Shown here in pieces: positions 1 through 9,378 of a stretch of DNA of 64,000 nucleotides; positions within the stretch are counted from its first letter, which is position 1, and the number at the start of each line of letters is the position of its first letter. The stretch is from Nocardia vermiculata NBRC 100427 (GTDB taxonomy: Bacteria > Actinomycetota > Actinomycetes > Mycobacteriales > Mycobacteriaceae). The stretch lies in assembly GCF_001613265.1 (NCBI RefSeq), contig NZ_BDCA01000008.1, positions 62,001 to 126,000 on the forward strand, given 5' to 3'. The position numbers and the translations under genes are program-made. The notes below the pieces were generated by a model. That model was not told where the DNA came from. It ran no database searches and saw only the letters and a list, made by a program, of their open reading frames with translations.

Positions 1-474
1 GCGAGCATATCCGAGCGCACCGACCCGGCGCCCGCCACCTCCACCCCGCGGCAACTCGAGGCGGCCCCCGCACCCGACCCTGCCACGCCCGAAGGGGTGG
101 CGGTTGCGGCGTTGCGGGAGATCTTCACCTGGTATCCGGCCACCGAGACCCAGGGTGCTTCCCTGTCGCGGGCACGGAAGTGGCTGGGTCCCAGTCTGCT
201 TCGCACACTCGACGCACCGGCGGGTGCGCAGACTCCGAATCCGACGCTGCGGTGGGCGCAGTGGGGACGTACGGGGGTGCACGTGGAAGCGTTCACCTTC
301 GCTTCGGGGGAGAAGGCTCCACATACCGGCGGCTCCGGTCCGCAGCAGTTCAAGATCGGCATCGAGCAGACGGCCGTCCATCCGGACGGTACCCGCGATG
401 CACTGCCACCCACGACGGTGATCGCCACCGTCGTCAGCACCCCGGACGGCTGGCGGCTCGATGGATTTCGCTGA
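1..474 (+). CDS. Unidentified protein, C-terminal part (5' end outside window)
   Basis: The frame is open from base 1, so at least 157 C-terminal residues are present and the start lies upstream. The first visible ~30 residues are rich in Pro, Ala and Thr, like a linker. The remaining ~125 residues (from about base 97) mix alpha and beta propensity and end in a short strand-rich segment (TPDGWRLDGF). I infer an extracytoplasmic NTF2-like or TcpC/VirB8-like domain, mostly because the next gene, 36 bp downstream on the same strand, is a TraG/TraD-type coupling ATPase. No catalytic motif is visible and the function is not recognised. Confidence 0.55.
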   Translation, partial: ASISERTDPAPATSTPRQLEAAPAPDPATPEGVAVAALREIFTWYPATETQGASLSRARKWLGPSLLRTLDAPAGAQTPNPTLRWAQWGRTGVHVEAFTFASGEKAPHTGGSGPQQFKIGIEQTAVHPDGTRDALPPTTVIATVVSTPDGWRLDGFR

Positions 475-510
475 GCCGTATCCGCACGACCGGTCACCTC
501 AGGAGGCGAG

Positions 511-2346
511 ATGGCGAAAAAGGTGAAGGACCCGGCCGATCCGGGACCCGACCTCTCCACGTGGATGATCTTCATCGGTTTCGGCGTGGTCGGAACCCTG
601 TGGATCGCATTGCATCTCGGCAACAAGTTGTCGACCGATCCACAGGACGTGCCGCTCAATCCGATCGCGTGTATCGCCAAGATCGCACGGGGGCAACTGG
701 ACTGGCCGCGCCCCTCGACGGTGATCGTGCTGCTGGTCGTGCTGGTGACCGTCGGCATCGTGCTCGTGCGCCGGGAGTTGAAGAAACGCAAGGGCCGCGG
801 GGTACTGCCCATCGACGCCCGCGCCCAGCACATGGGGTCCGGCGGATCGATCGCGGCGCTGACCGAGGCCGGTGTGCGGAGCAAGGCAGAACAGTTGGGG
901 GTGCGGCTCGGATACGAGGATTCTCCCGGAGTGCCGATCGGAGTCGGGGTGGTCGACGGCACCATGCTCTTCGGCTCCTACGAAGATCTGCACCTCGACA
1001 TCTGGGGGCCGCGCCAGGGCAAGACGACCTCCCGGGTGATTCCGGCGATTTTGTCGGCGGTCGGGCCGGTTCTGGTCACTTCCAACAAGCGCGACGTCGT
1101 CGACGCAACGCGAGATGTGCGGGAGGGCAAGGGCTCGCGGGCGTACGTGTTCGACCCGCAGGGGGTGGCGGGAGAACAGCACGCCACCTGGTACTGGGAC
1201 CCGCTCGGGTGGGTGGATGCCCGGCGCGAGGGATGCGAGATGCGTGCGGCCCGGCTGGCGGGACACTTCGCCGATGCCGACGACGGTGGTGAGGGTACCC
1301 CGGACAGCTACTTCGACCCGGAAGCCGAGGACCTGCTGGCGGCGCTGTTCCTCGCCGCCGCCGTGGCGGACCGTCCCATCACCCAGGTATGGGAGTGGGT
1401 CACCGATCCGAGTAACAACGAACCGGTGCAGATGCTGCGCGCGGTCGGTCATCACCTCGTGGCATCCGGTCTGGCCCAGCAGTACAACACCGCCGAACGC
1501 GTTCGTGACAGCATCTTCGGTACCGCCAAGAAGATGGTGCGGTGTCTGAAGCTGTCGAATGTGCACCAGTGGGTCACCCCGGGCGGTGACCGCCACCAGT
1601 TCGACGAATGGGATTTCCTGGACCGGAATTCGACCCTGTACTGCCTGTCGCTCGAGGGACGCGGCTCGGCCGGGCCACTGGTCAGCGCATTGACCGAGGC
1701 GGTCGTCGATGTGGCGATGCGCAAGGCCACCCATCAGTACCTGGGCCGGCTCGATATTCCGCTGCTGGCCGTGCTCGACGAGGCGGCCAACATCGTGCGC
1801 TGGAAGGATCTGCCCAAGCAGTACAGCCACTTCGGCTCGCGCGGCATCGTGGTGATGACGGTGCTGCAGTCGTGGGCGCAGGGCGTGCGCTGCTGGGGGT
1901 TGCCCGGTATGGAGGCGCTCTGGGCGGCGGCCAACATCAAGGTGCTGGGGCCCGGAATCGACGATATGGGCTTCCTCGCCGCCCGCTCCGAGGTCATCGG
2001 TGAATTCGATTCGGTGTCGTCCTCGGTATCGGAATCCAAGGGCGGTAAGAGTTATTCGCGGTCGCTGGGCTCCTCGCGCACACTCACCGCGAACGCCCTG
2101 GCGACCTTGCCCCGGGGACGCGCGGTGGTGTTCTCCTCCGGATCGCCGGCGGTGCTGGTGCGGACCGTTCCGTGGTGGGAGGGGGAGTACGCTGCCGAGG
2201 TGCGCAAGTCGATCGAGCGGCATGATCCGCAGCGCCGCACCACGATCGGTGATCTGGTGGGCGACCGCGGCGCGTTCGATCGTGACGAGACGCCCGGGCA
2301 TCCGCCCACGACGTACGGACAGCCGGAGGAGGTTCGCCCGCTGTGA
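511..2346 (+). CDS. TraG/TraD-family conjugative coupling ATPase (T4SS-like)
   Basis: Putative inner-membrane coupling protein of the VirD4/TraG/TraD superfamily, which brings DNA or protein substrates to a type IV secretion channel using ATP. Two N-terminal membrane segments (about residues 17-36 and 67-86) precede the cytoplasmic domain. Walker A is GPRQGKTTS near residue 166 and Walker B is VLDEAAN near residue 421; both are intact. The 611 aa length suits the family. The start has a strong AGGAGG 4 bases upstream. The gene overlaps the next (DUF4913) by 4 bases. No relaxase, VirB4 or other T4SS component lies downstream, so this is either the edge of a larger element or an isolated module. 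The family call is firm; its activity in transfer is inferred. Confidence 0.85.
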   Translation: MAKKVKDPADPGPDLSTWMIFIGFGVVGTLWIALHLGNKLSTDPQDVPLNPIACIAKIARGQLDWPRPSTVIVLLVVLVTVGIVLVRRELKKRKGRGVLPIDARAQHMGSGGSIAALTEAGVRSKAEQLGVRLGYEDSPGVPIGVGVVDGTMLFGSYEDLHLDIWGPRQGKTTSRVIPAILSAVGPVLVTSNKRDVVDATRDVREGKGSRAYVFDPQGVAGEQHATWYWDPLGWVDARREGCEMRAARLAGHFADADDGGEGTPDSYFDPEAEDLLAALFLAAAVADRPITQVWEWVTDPSNNEPVQMLRAVGHHLVASGLAQQYNTAERVRDSIFGTAKKMVRCLKLSNVHQWVTPGGDRHQFDEWDFLDRNSTLYCLSLEGRGSAGPLVSALTEAVVDVAMRKATHQYLGRLDIPLLAVLDEAANIVRWKDLPKQYSHFGSRGIVVMTVLQSWAQGVRCWGLPGMEALWAAANIKVLGPGIDDMGFLAARSEVIGEFDSVSSSVSESKGGKSYSRSLGSSRTLTANALATLPRGRAVVFSSGSPAVLVRTVPWWEGEYAAEVRKSIERHDPQRRTTIGDLVGDRGAFDRDETPGHPPTTYGQPEEVRPL

Positions 2347-2744
2347 ACGACCAGCCCCAGTCTCAGCAAGGCATGATCTATGCGAATGTGGCCGAGTTCG
2401 TGGAGAACTACCTGAGTTTGGTCTACCGGCGCCAGGTCAGCGATCTCACGGACACGGTGTGGTGTCCGGAGTGGTGGAAGCATGCCGAGGCAGCCATGCG
2501 GCTCGAGGCCCTGTGGCGTGCCTGGGAGTATCTGCGCCAGGATGCCGAGACAGGTATGAGTGTGTGGTTCCTGGACCACGCGGATCCGCATATGGCCCGG
2601 CTGTTCGACCCACGGGGACCGTTCAAATACTGCAGTGTTCGCAACGGCCACAAGGATATGCTCGCGCCGCTGCCGCTGACCCCGCCCGATCAGGGCCTGT
2701 TCGCCACCCCCGACCCGCGCCGGGCCGGGACCCGCAACGGGTGA
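2343..2744 (+). CDS. DUF4913 domain protein
   Basis: Small soluble protein of 133 residues. The central segment is typical of DUF4913, an actinobacterial family found on plasmids and integrative elements: a Trp-rich stretch (WCPEWWKHAEA, about residues 40-50), then RLEALWRAWEYLR, then GMSVWFLDHADPHM. The molecular function of the family is unknown to me. The GTG start overlaps the stop of the coupling ATPase gene (GTGA), so the two are translationally coupled and probably act together. The C-terminal ~25 residues are Pro/Arg-rich and look disordered. Confidence 0.85.
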   Translation: MNDQPQSQQGMIYANVAEFVENYLSLVYRRQVSDLTDTVWCPEWWKHAEAAMRLEALWRAWEYLRQDAETGMSVWFLDHADPHMARLFDPRGPFKYCSVRNGHKDMLAPLPLTPPDQGLFATPDPRRAGTRNG

Positions 2745-2800
2745 CTCCGAAACGATTGTGCCGCCGTCCCGGAAGGGACGGCGGCACAATCGTTTCGGAG
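2745..2800. terminator. Perfect 26-bp hairpin, bidirectional terminator
   Basis: Arms 2745-2770 and 2775-2800 are exact inverted complements over 26 bp, with a GGAA (GNRA-type) tetraloop at 2771-2774. It begins at the base after the DUF4913 stop and ends 7 bp before the stop of the convergent gene, so it serves both. There is no strong U-tract, as is usual in high-GC actinobacteria. Confidence 0.85.
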
Positions 2801-2807
2801 TGCTTCT

Positions 2808-3383
2808 TCAGCGGCGGCCGCGCTCGCGCTCGCGCTCACGTTCGCGCTCACGCATCCGATCGTGATGCTCGCGGGCGCGAGTGACGTGCGGCGGCACCTC
2901 CGGACGGGTGCGGACCGCAGCCTGCGGTGGTTGTGCCTGGCTGACATCCATGAGCATGCGCACCGCCGCGACGTCCGGCGCCACACCGACGCGGGACAGA
3001 TGTGCGGCCAGCGCCTGGCGCCGTTCGGGCGAGTCGTACCGGCTGGTTTCCCGCTCGCGGGTCTGCTGCCGCTCGACGGTGCGGGTGGTGCGGGTGCGCA
3101 CGAGATTGTCCGAACGGTCGAGCGAGATACCCCGTTCCAGGGCGGGCCGGTCGATCATGCGGGTCAGTTCGAGATTGCGTGGATCCTTCGCCTTGGCCTC
3201 GCGAGCCTCCCGCAGCATCCGCTCGCGGGTGTCCTTGACGCGTTCCTGGGTGACTTTGACCCGCGCTTCGGCCTCGCGTTGGCCGCGTTCGCGAGTGCGC
3301 AGCGCGACCAGGGTCGCGAGTTGCAACATTTGTCTCATCAAAGCCGCTGTTTCGCGGCCGATGTCGTCGAGTTCCTCGGCCAT
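2808..3383 (-). CDS. Arg/Glu-rich coiled-coil protein, unknown function
   Basis: A 191-residue, highly charged protein with no recognised catalytic motif. Residues ~1-75 are predicted helical coiled coil, with repeated TQERVKDTRERM-like heptads. Residues ~112-150 hold a small Ala-rich helical domain (SPERRQALAAHLSRVGVAP). The extreme C-terminus is a run of alternating Arg and Glu encoded by repetitive gcgctcgc-type sequence. It is convergent with the TraG-like/DUF4913 pair. Similar charged proteins accompany mobilisation genes in actinobacterial elements, so a link to that module is plausible but is inference only. Confidence 0.6.
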   Translation of the reverse strand: MAEELDDIGRETAALMRQMLQLATLVALRTRERGQREAEARVKVTQERVKDTRERMLREAREAKAKDPRNLELTRMIDRPALERGISLDRSDNLVRTRTTRTVERQQTRERETSRYDSPERRQALAAHLSRVGVAPDVAAVRMLMDVSQAQPPQAAVRTRPEVPPHVTRAREHHDRMRERERERERERGRR

Positions 3384-3531
3384 TGCCTGCTCCCCGATGT
3401 TGCAGTAAAGAACTAGGGACGATGGTGGTACTGCCTATCGCACCGCGTGCGGTGAACCGACGTTCCACGCGGATCGCATTCCGAGATTACCAGTGCAACG
3501 CAGGGCATCCTAACGTCGACACCGACGATGA

Positions 3532-3560
3532 CCCACGCCCGCCGGGACGACGGGCGTGGG
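3532..3560 (-). terminator. Terminator after the cyclophilin gene
   Basis: A 10-bp perfect stem (arms 3532-3541 and 3551-3560) with a 9-nt loop lies 5 bp past the leftward stop of the cyclophilin gene. Confidence 0.65.
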
Positions 3561-3565
3561 GCCGG

Positions 3566-4423
<858 letters not shown>

Positions 4424-4587
4424 TACCCGGTCCTCCCGTGTCGGTTGCGTATCGGCATAAGAGTGTGCCATCACTTCCTGAGACGACCCCTAACTTCCCC
4501 GGGGAATCGGTACAATCGCCCAGCTCGGCAGGGCGGAGTGCAAACCGGTTGGACTTGCCGCGGGCGGGTGGGGGAAACTGATTCATT

Positions 4588-5865
4588 GTGACCAAGACCA
4601 GCAGCTTCACTGCCCCGAAAGGGATTCCCGATTACGTGCCGCCGGGCTCGGCGGAGTTCGTCGCCGTTCGAGACGGCCTGGTGCGTGCCGCGCGCCTGGC
4701 GGGGTACGGGCATGTGGAGCTGCCGATCTTCGAGGACACCGGCTTGTTCGCACGGGGGGTGGGCGAATCCACCGATGTGGTCAGCAAGGAGATGTACAGC
4801 TTCGCCGACCGCGGGGATCGCAGCGTGACTCTGCGGCCCGAGGGCACTGCCGGTGTGATGCGCGCGGTCATCGAACACGGCCTCGATCGCGGCCAGTTGC
4901 CCGCCAAACTGGTCTATTCGGGCCCCTTCTTCCGGTACGAGCGTCCCCAGGCCGGTCGATACCGACAGTTGCAGCAGGTCGGAGTGGAGGCCATCGGAGT
5001 CGACGATCCCGCGCTGGACGCCGAGGTCATCGCGATCGCCGACGCCGGGTTCCGGTCCCTCGGACTGGACGGTTTCCGGCTCGAGATCACCTCGCTCGGA
5101 GATGACACCTGCCGCCCGCAGTACCGCGAGCTGCTGCAGGAATTCCTGTTCGCGTTGCCGCTGGACGAGGACACCCGCCGCCGTGCCGAGATCAATCCGC
5201 TGCGGGTACTCGACGACAAGCGCAAGGAGGTTCGGGCCCTGACCGCCGATGCGCCACTGATGCTCGATCACCTCTCGGATTCGGCGAAGACACACTTCGA
5301 GCAGGTGCTCGGTCACCTCGATGCACTCGGAGTGCCGTACGTCGTGAACCCGCGCATGGTGCGTGGCTTGGACTACTACACCAAGACCACCTTCGAATTC
5401 GTGCACGACGGCCTGGGTGCGCAGTCGGGTATCGGTGGTGGCGGCCGGTACGACGGGCTGATGGCTCAGCTGGGCGGGCAGGCGCTGTCCGGTATCGGCT
5501 TCGGACTCGGCGTGGACCGCACCATGCTCGCCCTGCAGGCGGAAGGAAAGACGGCCGGCGACCCGGCCCGGGTCGACGTCTTCGGGGTGCCGATGGGGGA
5601 GGCCGCCATGGCGAAGCTGGTAGTGGTGGCCGCGCAACTGCGTGCCTCGGGGGTGCGGGTCGACCTCGCCTACGGTGGCCGCGGCGTCAAGGGCGCGATG
5701 AAGGCCGCCGATCGCTCCGGTGCGGCCTTCGCGCTGGTGCTCGGTGACCGCGACCTGGCCGACGAGCAGATCGGCCTGAAGGAGCTCGGAAGCGGCGAGC
5801 AGCGGCAGATCGCACTCGCAGAGGTCGTGTCGGAGGTTTCGGCCGCACTCGCGGCGCGCCGGTAG
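4588..5865 (+). CDS. hisS: Histidyl-tRNA synthetase
   Basis: Class II aminoacyl-tRNA synthetase that charges tRNA-His in the cytoplasm, 425 residues, the usual length. Visible motifs are the N-terminal GIPDYVPP, motif 2 ([16 protein letters not shown], about residues 113-128), the histidine-A loop [11 protein letters not shown] near 257, [11 protein letters not shown] near 275, and motif 3 [12 protein letters not shown] near 302. A C-terminal anticodon-binding domain follows. The GTG start is preceded by a G-rich Shine-Dalgarno region. The gene lies 15 bp from the next, so the two are probably co-transcribed. Confidence 0.97.
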   Translation: MTKTSSFTAPKGIPDYVPPGSAEFVAVRDGLVRAARLAGYGHVELPIFEDTGLFARGVGESTDVVSKEMYSFADRGDRSVTLRPEGTAGVMRAVIEHGLDRGQLPAKLVYSGPFFRYERPQAGRYRQLQQVGVEAIGVDDPALDAEVIAIADAGFRSLGLDGFRLEITSLGDDTCRPQYRELLQEFLFALPLDEDTRRRAEINPLRVLDDKRKEVRALTADAPLMLDHLSDSAKTHFEQVLGHLDALGVPYVVNPRMVRGLDYYTKTTFEFVHDGLGAQSGIGGGGRYDGLMAQLGGQALSGIGFGLGVDRTMLALQAEGKTAGDPARVDVFGVPMGEAAMAKLVVVAAQLRASGVRVDLAYGGRGVKGAMKAADRSGAAFALVLGDRDLADEQIGLKELGSGEQRQIALAEVVSEVSAALAARR

Positions 5866-5879
5866 ACAGGGCGCCGGAG

Positions 5880-6566
5880 ATGTCTGATTCGTCGGCGCCG
5901 CAGCCGATCGGGCTGGATCTGGTCGCCCCGGAGCTGTACGCGCCGATGCTGCGCCGTCTCGCCTGGGCCGCGATCGCTGCCGGTGTGCTCGTCGGAGTGG
6001 TGGTTGCCCTGGTGGTCGGTGTGCGCGTGGGCGTGGCGATCGGCTGCGTTCTCGGTGTGCCCACCGCCGCCTATGCGCTGCTGGCGCGCCGGCGGCGGTT
6101 GTGGCTGACCGGAACCGTGCTCGAGGCCCGCACCGCCGTGCGCACGCGCCGGCTCGATATCGCCGCGGCGACCGGGGTCGAAATTCTGGTATTTCCGGGG
6201 CGGCTGAGCCGGATCGCACTGCGTGTGACCGCCGGTGGACGCCGGCAGGTCGTACCCCTGGCCATGTACACCGACGCCGGTGGCGGCCGTGAGCTGCATA
6301 TTCTCGGGTTGCGGCGGCTGGCCGACGCGCTGTCGGTGGTGGACTCGGCGGCGGCGCTGTCGGTGTCCGGTCTGCTGGTCGGGCAGTTGCGTGCGGAGGC
6401 GCGCGATGCGGGACTGACGGAGCGGCCGCTGTACCGTGCGGTGCGATTGATCCGGACTCGTGAAGGCATTCAACCGGTCCGGCTCACCGATGCCGATATC
6501 GCGGCGCTGGCTACCGCGGATCCCGGGGCCACGGATACGGCCGACGGATCCGAAGATCCGCAATGA
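5880..6566 (+). CDS. Conserved two-helix membrane protein, unknown function
   Basis: A 228-residue protein with two closely spaced membrane helices (about residues 28-48 and 50-67) and a C-terminal cytoplasmic domain of ~150 residues. That domain alternates short strands and helices, giving a PH-like or bacterial membrane-flanked look, and ends in an acidic Ala/Asp/Thr tail. There is no catalytic signature. It follows hisS by 14 bp and is presumably in the same transcript. I do not recognise a named family. Confidence 0.7.
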   Translation: MSDSSAPQPIGLDLVAPELYAPMLRRLAWAAIAAGVLVGVVVALVVGVRVGVAIGCVLGVPTAAYALLARRRRLWLTGTVLEARTAVRTRRLDIAAATGVEILVFPGRLSRIALRVTAGGRRQVVPLAMYTDAGGGRELHILGLRRLADALSVVDSAAALSVSGLLVGQLRAEARDAGLTERPLYRAVRLIRTREGIQPVRLTDADIAALATADPGATDTADGSEDPQ

Positions 6567-6750
6567 TCGCCGACAGATGTGCCCGAAACCGTTGTCGCGC
6601 AAGGTGATACGCCCGATATGCGGCTTTTCCGGCGCCCGTGCGGGCGTACTTCTGTCTCCTTGCTCACGGTCGTCGTTCCCCGGCGGTGCGGATCTATAGG
6701 GTTGGGGCACCGAAGCCGACCGCTCGGGTACTCGTGAGCAAGGAGTTGTC

Positions 6751-7758
6751 GTGAGCACTACCGCCACCGCGCCCGTCACTGTCACCGTCACCGGCGCCGC
6801 GGGTCAGATCGCCTACGGATTGCTGTTCCGGATCGCCTCGGGTGCCATGCTCGGTCCCCGGACGCCCGTGCGGCTGCGGTTGCTGGAAATTCCGGCGGCG
6901 GTAGGTGCGGTCGAGGGGGTGGCGATGGAACTCGACGACGGGGCGTTTCCGCTACTGGAATCGATCGACATCAGTGACGACCCGTGGATCGGATTCGACG
7001 GCACCTCGATCGCCGTACTCGTCGGTGCCCGTCCGCGCAGTGCCGGAATGGAACGATCGGATCTGCTGGCGGCCAACGGGCCGATCTTCACCGACCAGGG
7101 CAGTGCGATCAACGCCAATGCCGCCGACGACGTGAAGGTCCTGGTGGTGGGGAATCCGGCCAATACCAATGCCTTCATCGCGATGAGCAACGCCCCGGAC
7201 GTGCCTGCCGCGCGGTTCACCGCACTGACCAGGCTCGATCACAACCGCGCGATCGCCCAGGTCGCCGCCCGCGCCGACGTTCCGGCGGCATCGATCAGCA
7301 GGATGACGGTCTGGGGCAATCATTCCGCCACCCAGTACCCCGATATCGGTCACGCGCTGATCGGTGAGCGGGCGGCCGCCGACGTGATCGCGGACCCGGA
7401 GTGGGTCCGCGAGAGCTTCATCCCGACCGTCCAGCAGCGTGGCAGCGCGATCATCGCCGCCCGCGGCGCATCCTCTGCGGCCAGTGCGGCGAGCGCGGCC
7501 ATCGACCACATCCACGACTGGGTGCGCGGCACGCCGTCCGGAGACTGGGTATCGATGGCGGTCCCCTCCCGCGGCCACTACGGGGTCCCCGAGGGGCTGA
7601 TCAGTTCGTTCCCGGTCACCTGTGCGGACGGCGAATACACGGTCGTCCCCGGACTCGACATCGATGAGTTCTCGCGCGCACGCATCGATCTCAGCGTCGC
7701 CGAGCTGGCGGCCGAGCGCGATGCGGTGATCGAACTCGGCTTCGCCAAGCGCGGCTGA
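6751..7758 (+). CDS. mdh: Malate dehydrogenase
   Basis: NAD-dependent oxidation of malate to oxaloacetate in the TCA cycle, cytoplasmic. The 335-residue protein has the dinucleotide-binding loop [10 protein letters not shown] (residues ~11-20), the VGNPANTNA segment near 131, the active-site Arg/Asp segment LTRLDHNRA near 156, and the catalytic His in [12 protein letters not shown] near 189. These are the hallmarks of the longer actinobacterial/cytosolic MDH type (about 330 aa). The GTG start has AAGGAG 6 bases upstream. A 184-bp gap separates it from the previous gene, so it probably has its own promoter; TATAGG at about 6696 is a possible -10 element. Confidence 0.97.
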   Translation: MSTTATAPVTVTVTGAAGQIAYGLLFRIASGAMLGPRTPVRLRLLEIPAAVGAVEGVAMELDDGAFPLLESIDISDDPWIGFDGTSIAVLVGARPRSAGMERSDLLAANGPIFTDQGSAINANAADDVKVLVVGNPANTNAFIAMSNAPDVPAARFTALTRLDHNRAIAQVAARADVPAASISRMTVWGNHSATQYPDIGHALIGERAAADVIADPEWVRESFIPTVQQRGSAIIAARGASSAASAASAAIDHIHDWVRGTPSGDWVSMAVPSRGHYGVPEGLISSFPVTCADGEYTVVPGLDIDEFSRARIDLSVAELAAERDAVIELGFAKRG

Positions 7759-7964
7759 CGCGCCCTCGCATCGGTGGGCACCGTGGTCGCCCGGCAACTT
7801 CGTGGAACATGATTCGGGCGGTCGGCAGGCGATCCCGTGACCGAACCGGTATCCGAACGATCGTGGGTTTGACGCTTTCGTGTCTGGAAATACTGGTGGG
7901 CGCGGCGAACACTGAGGATCGCAAGTCTTCAAGGATCGGAGACGTTCGAACGAAGGATTCCGCC

Positions 7965-8144
7965 ATGCACACCATGAAGTTCCGTAAAGCAGCAGCCGCC
8001 GGCGCCATCGCAGTGGCCCTCGGGGCTGTCATCGCCCCCGCAGCCTCCGCCGCGACCCCATCCGGCACCGCTCCGACCGCGAGCGACGTCACCGGTTCCG
8101 TCGCGATCTGCATCCCCTTGGGCAGTGTTGTGTTCTGCATTTGA
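7965..8144 (+). CDS. Small secreted two-cysteine peptide
   Basis: A 59-residue precursor with a classical Sec signal peptide: KFRK, a hydrophobic core (AAAAGAIAVALGAVIAP) and an ASA-A cleavage site near residue 29. The predicted mature peptide is ~30 residues, Thr/Ser/Pro-rich, ending in a hydrophobic segment with two cysteines (ICIPLGSVVFCI) that could form a disulfide. GAAGGA lies upstream of the ATG. The frame stays open upstream to 7809, but those codons lack a signal and look non-coding. A perfect hairpin follows the stop. The function is unknown; small secreted peptides of this layout are common in Nocardia and relatives. Confidence 0.7.
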   Translation: MHTMKFRKAAAAGAIAVALGAVIAPAASAATPSGTAPTASDVTGSVAICIPLGSVVFCI

Positions 8145-8157
8145 GCCGGTGCTACCG

Positions 8158-8192
8158 CACGTAGGTTCGCCGCGGGGCGGCGAACCTACGTG
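8158..8192 (+). terminator. Terminator after the small secreted peptide
   Basis: Arms 8158-8173 and 8177-8192 form a perfect 16-bp stem with a GGG loop, starting 13 bp after the stop codon. It could also serve the convergent F420 oxidoreductase gene ending at 8258. Confidence 0.85.
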
Positions 8193-8257
8193 GTTGTCGG
8201 CAGGGGTGTCTGCGGCGGATGATGCCCGCCATCGACCACATCCGCCGGCGTTGCCGC

Positions 8258-9127
8258 TCACACCTTGGAGATGACGTTCTCCGCGTACTTCTCCATATGC
8301 GCGATCTTGTCGGCGAGCGGTTCGGTGTCCTCGCCCGCGACGTACGGATAGCGGAATCCGACGATCACGTCGGTGATGCCCTTGTCTTCGAGGCGTTTGA
8401 TGCCGTCGACGGTGTAGGCGTCCATGGAGGCGGCGTGAATCTCGAACGGTGTGGATGCGTCACGTTCGGAGCGCAGTTCGTCGAGCCGGGCCAGCATTCG
8501 ATCGAGTTCCTCCGGGGGTCCACCGGCGTGCATCCAGCCGTCACACAGCCGGACCGCGCGACGCAGGGCCGGATCACTGTGACCGCCGACGAGGATCGGG
8601 AGCCGCTCGGTCGCACCGGGAGTGATCTTGATCTTCGGGATGTCGTAGAACTCGCCGTGGTACTCGAAGTATTCGCCCCGGGACAGCCCACGGACGATCT
8701 CGATGCATTCGTCCATCCGCTTACCGCGCCGCTCGAACGGCACGCCCAGGATCTCGAAATCCTCGGGCCACGGGCTGATTCCCACTCCGAGCGAGAAGCG
8801 GTTGCCGCTCAGATAGGCCAGCGACGCAGCCTGTTTGGCCACCAGAACCGGAGGACGGATAGGAAGCTTGACCACGAACGGGGTGAAGCGCAGGGTCGTG
8901 GTGGCCGCGGCGAGTGCGGCGGAGAGCACGAATGCCTCGATGAACGGTTTGCCGTCGAGGAACTCTCGATTGCCGTCCGGCGTGTAGGGGTAGGTCGAAT
9001 CGGATTCCGCCGGGTAGGCGACGCTGTCGGCGATGGACATGCTGTGGAATCCGGCGGCCTCCGCGGCTTGCGCCAACGGAACGTAGTGCGCCGGATCGGT
9101 CATCGCCTCCGCGTAGGTGAAACGCAT
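8258..9127 (-). CDS. F420-dependent luciferase-like oxidoreductase
   Basis: Member of the luciferase-like monooxygenase superfamily, the TIGR03619-type F420-dependent class, with a cytoplasmic TIM-barrel fold. The 289 residues show the N-terminal AAEAAGFHSMSIADSV, the core SGNRFSLGVGISPWPEDFEILG (about residues 105-126), FERRGKRMDE, and the C-terminal PILVGGHSDPALRRAVRLCDGWM. The substrate cannot be read from the sequence. The promoter region carries two KstR-like palindromes within 70 bp of the start and a third ~130 bp upstream, so regulation by sterol availability is a reasonable inference. Confidence 0.88.
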   Translation of the reverse strand: MRFTYAEAMTDPAHYVPLAQAAEAAGFHSMSIADSVAYPAESDSTYPYTPDGNREFLDGKPFIEAFVLSAALAAATTTLRFTPFVVKLPIRPPVLVAKQAASLAYLSGNRFSLGVGISPWPEDFEILGVPFERRGKRMDECIEIVRGLSRGEYFEYHGEFYDIPKIKITPGATERLPILVGGHSDPALRRAVRLCDGWMHAGGPPEELDRMLARLDELRSERDASTPFEIHAASMDAYTVDGIKRLEDKGITDVIVGFRYPYVAGEDTEPLADKIAHMEKYAENVISKV

Positions 9128-9160
9128 CGGTGGTCCTCTCGGGTGTGGCCGATATGTGAC

Positions 9161-9193
9161 TAGAGCAGGTTCTGTGAAGTAGAACAGATTCTA
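9161..9193. promoter_or_regulatory. Tandem KstR-like boxes upstream of the F420 oxidoreductase
   Basis: TAGAACAGATTCTA at 9180-9193 matches TnnAACnnGTTnnA at all but one fixed position (A for the G of GTT). TAGAGCAGGTTCTG at 9161-9174 is a weaker, two-mismatch copy. The centres are 19 bp apart. They lie 34-66 bp upstream of the leftward start codon, where a repressor would block transcription. KstR is the TetR-family repressor of cholesterol catabolism in mycolate actinobacteria. Confidence 0.6.
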
Positions 9194-9257
9194 GTGTGGC
9201 CGTGATACTAGCCCCATAAATGGTGCGCTGTCCCGGATTCGTTCACTGAATGGACGC

Positions 9258-9271
9258 AGGAACACGTTCTA
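9258..9271. promoter_or_regulatory. Third KstR-like box
   Basis: AGGAACACGTTCTA keeps the AACnnGTTnnA core and differs from the KstR consensus only at the first base. It lies 131 bp upstream of the F420 oxidoreductase start and 53 bp beyond the terminator hairpin of the neighbouring gene. Confidence 0.5.
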
Positions 9272-9323
9272 GTATCTGCTGCGGTGTCTGGTCCGGACGC
9301 GGGCGCGGGGGCCCGGAATGCCG

Positions 9324-9354
9324 GAACGCCCGGCGGATGTTCCGCCGGGCGTTC
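9324..9354 (-). terminator. Terminator of the EspC-type secretion operon
   Basis: Arms 9324-9337 and 9341-9354 form a perfect 14-bp stem with a TGT loop, 24 bp past the leftward stop of the 561-residue protein gene. Confidence 0.8.
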
Positions 9355-9378
9355 GAGCGGCTCGGACGCACCGCGTGG

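Noticed and set aside
499..2301. 600-codon antisense frame over the TraG-like gene
   Set aside because: The sense strand has Walker motifs, membrane helices and a Shine-Dalgarno; the antisense product is His/Arg-rich low complexity.
2815..2860. Short tandem repeat (gcgctcgc-like) as a candidate CRISPR or microsatellite
   Set aside because: It encodes the Arg-Glu tail of the coiled-coil protein and has no spacer structure.
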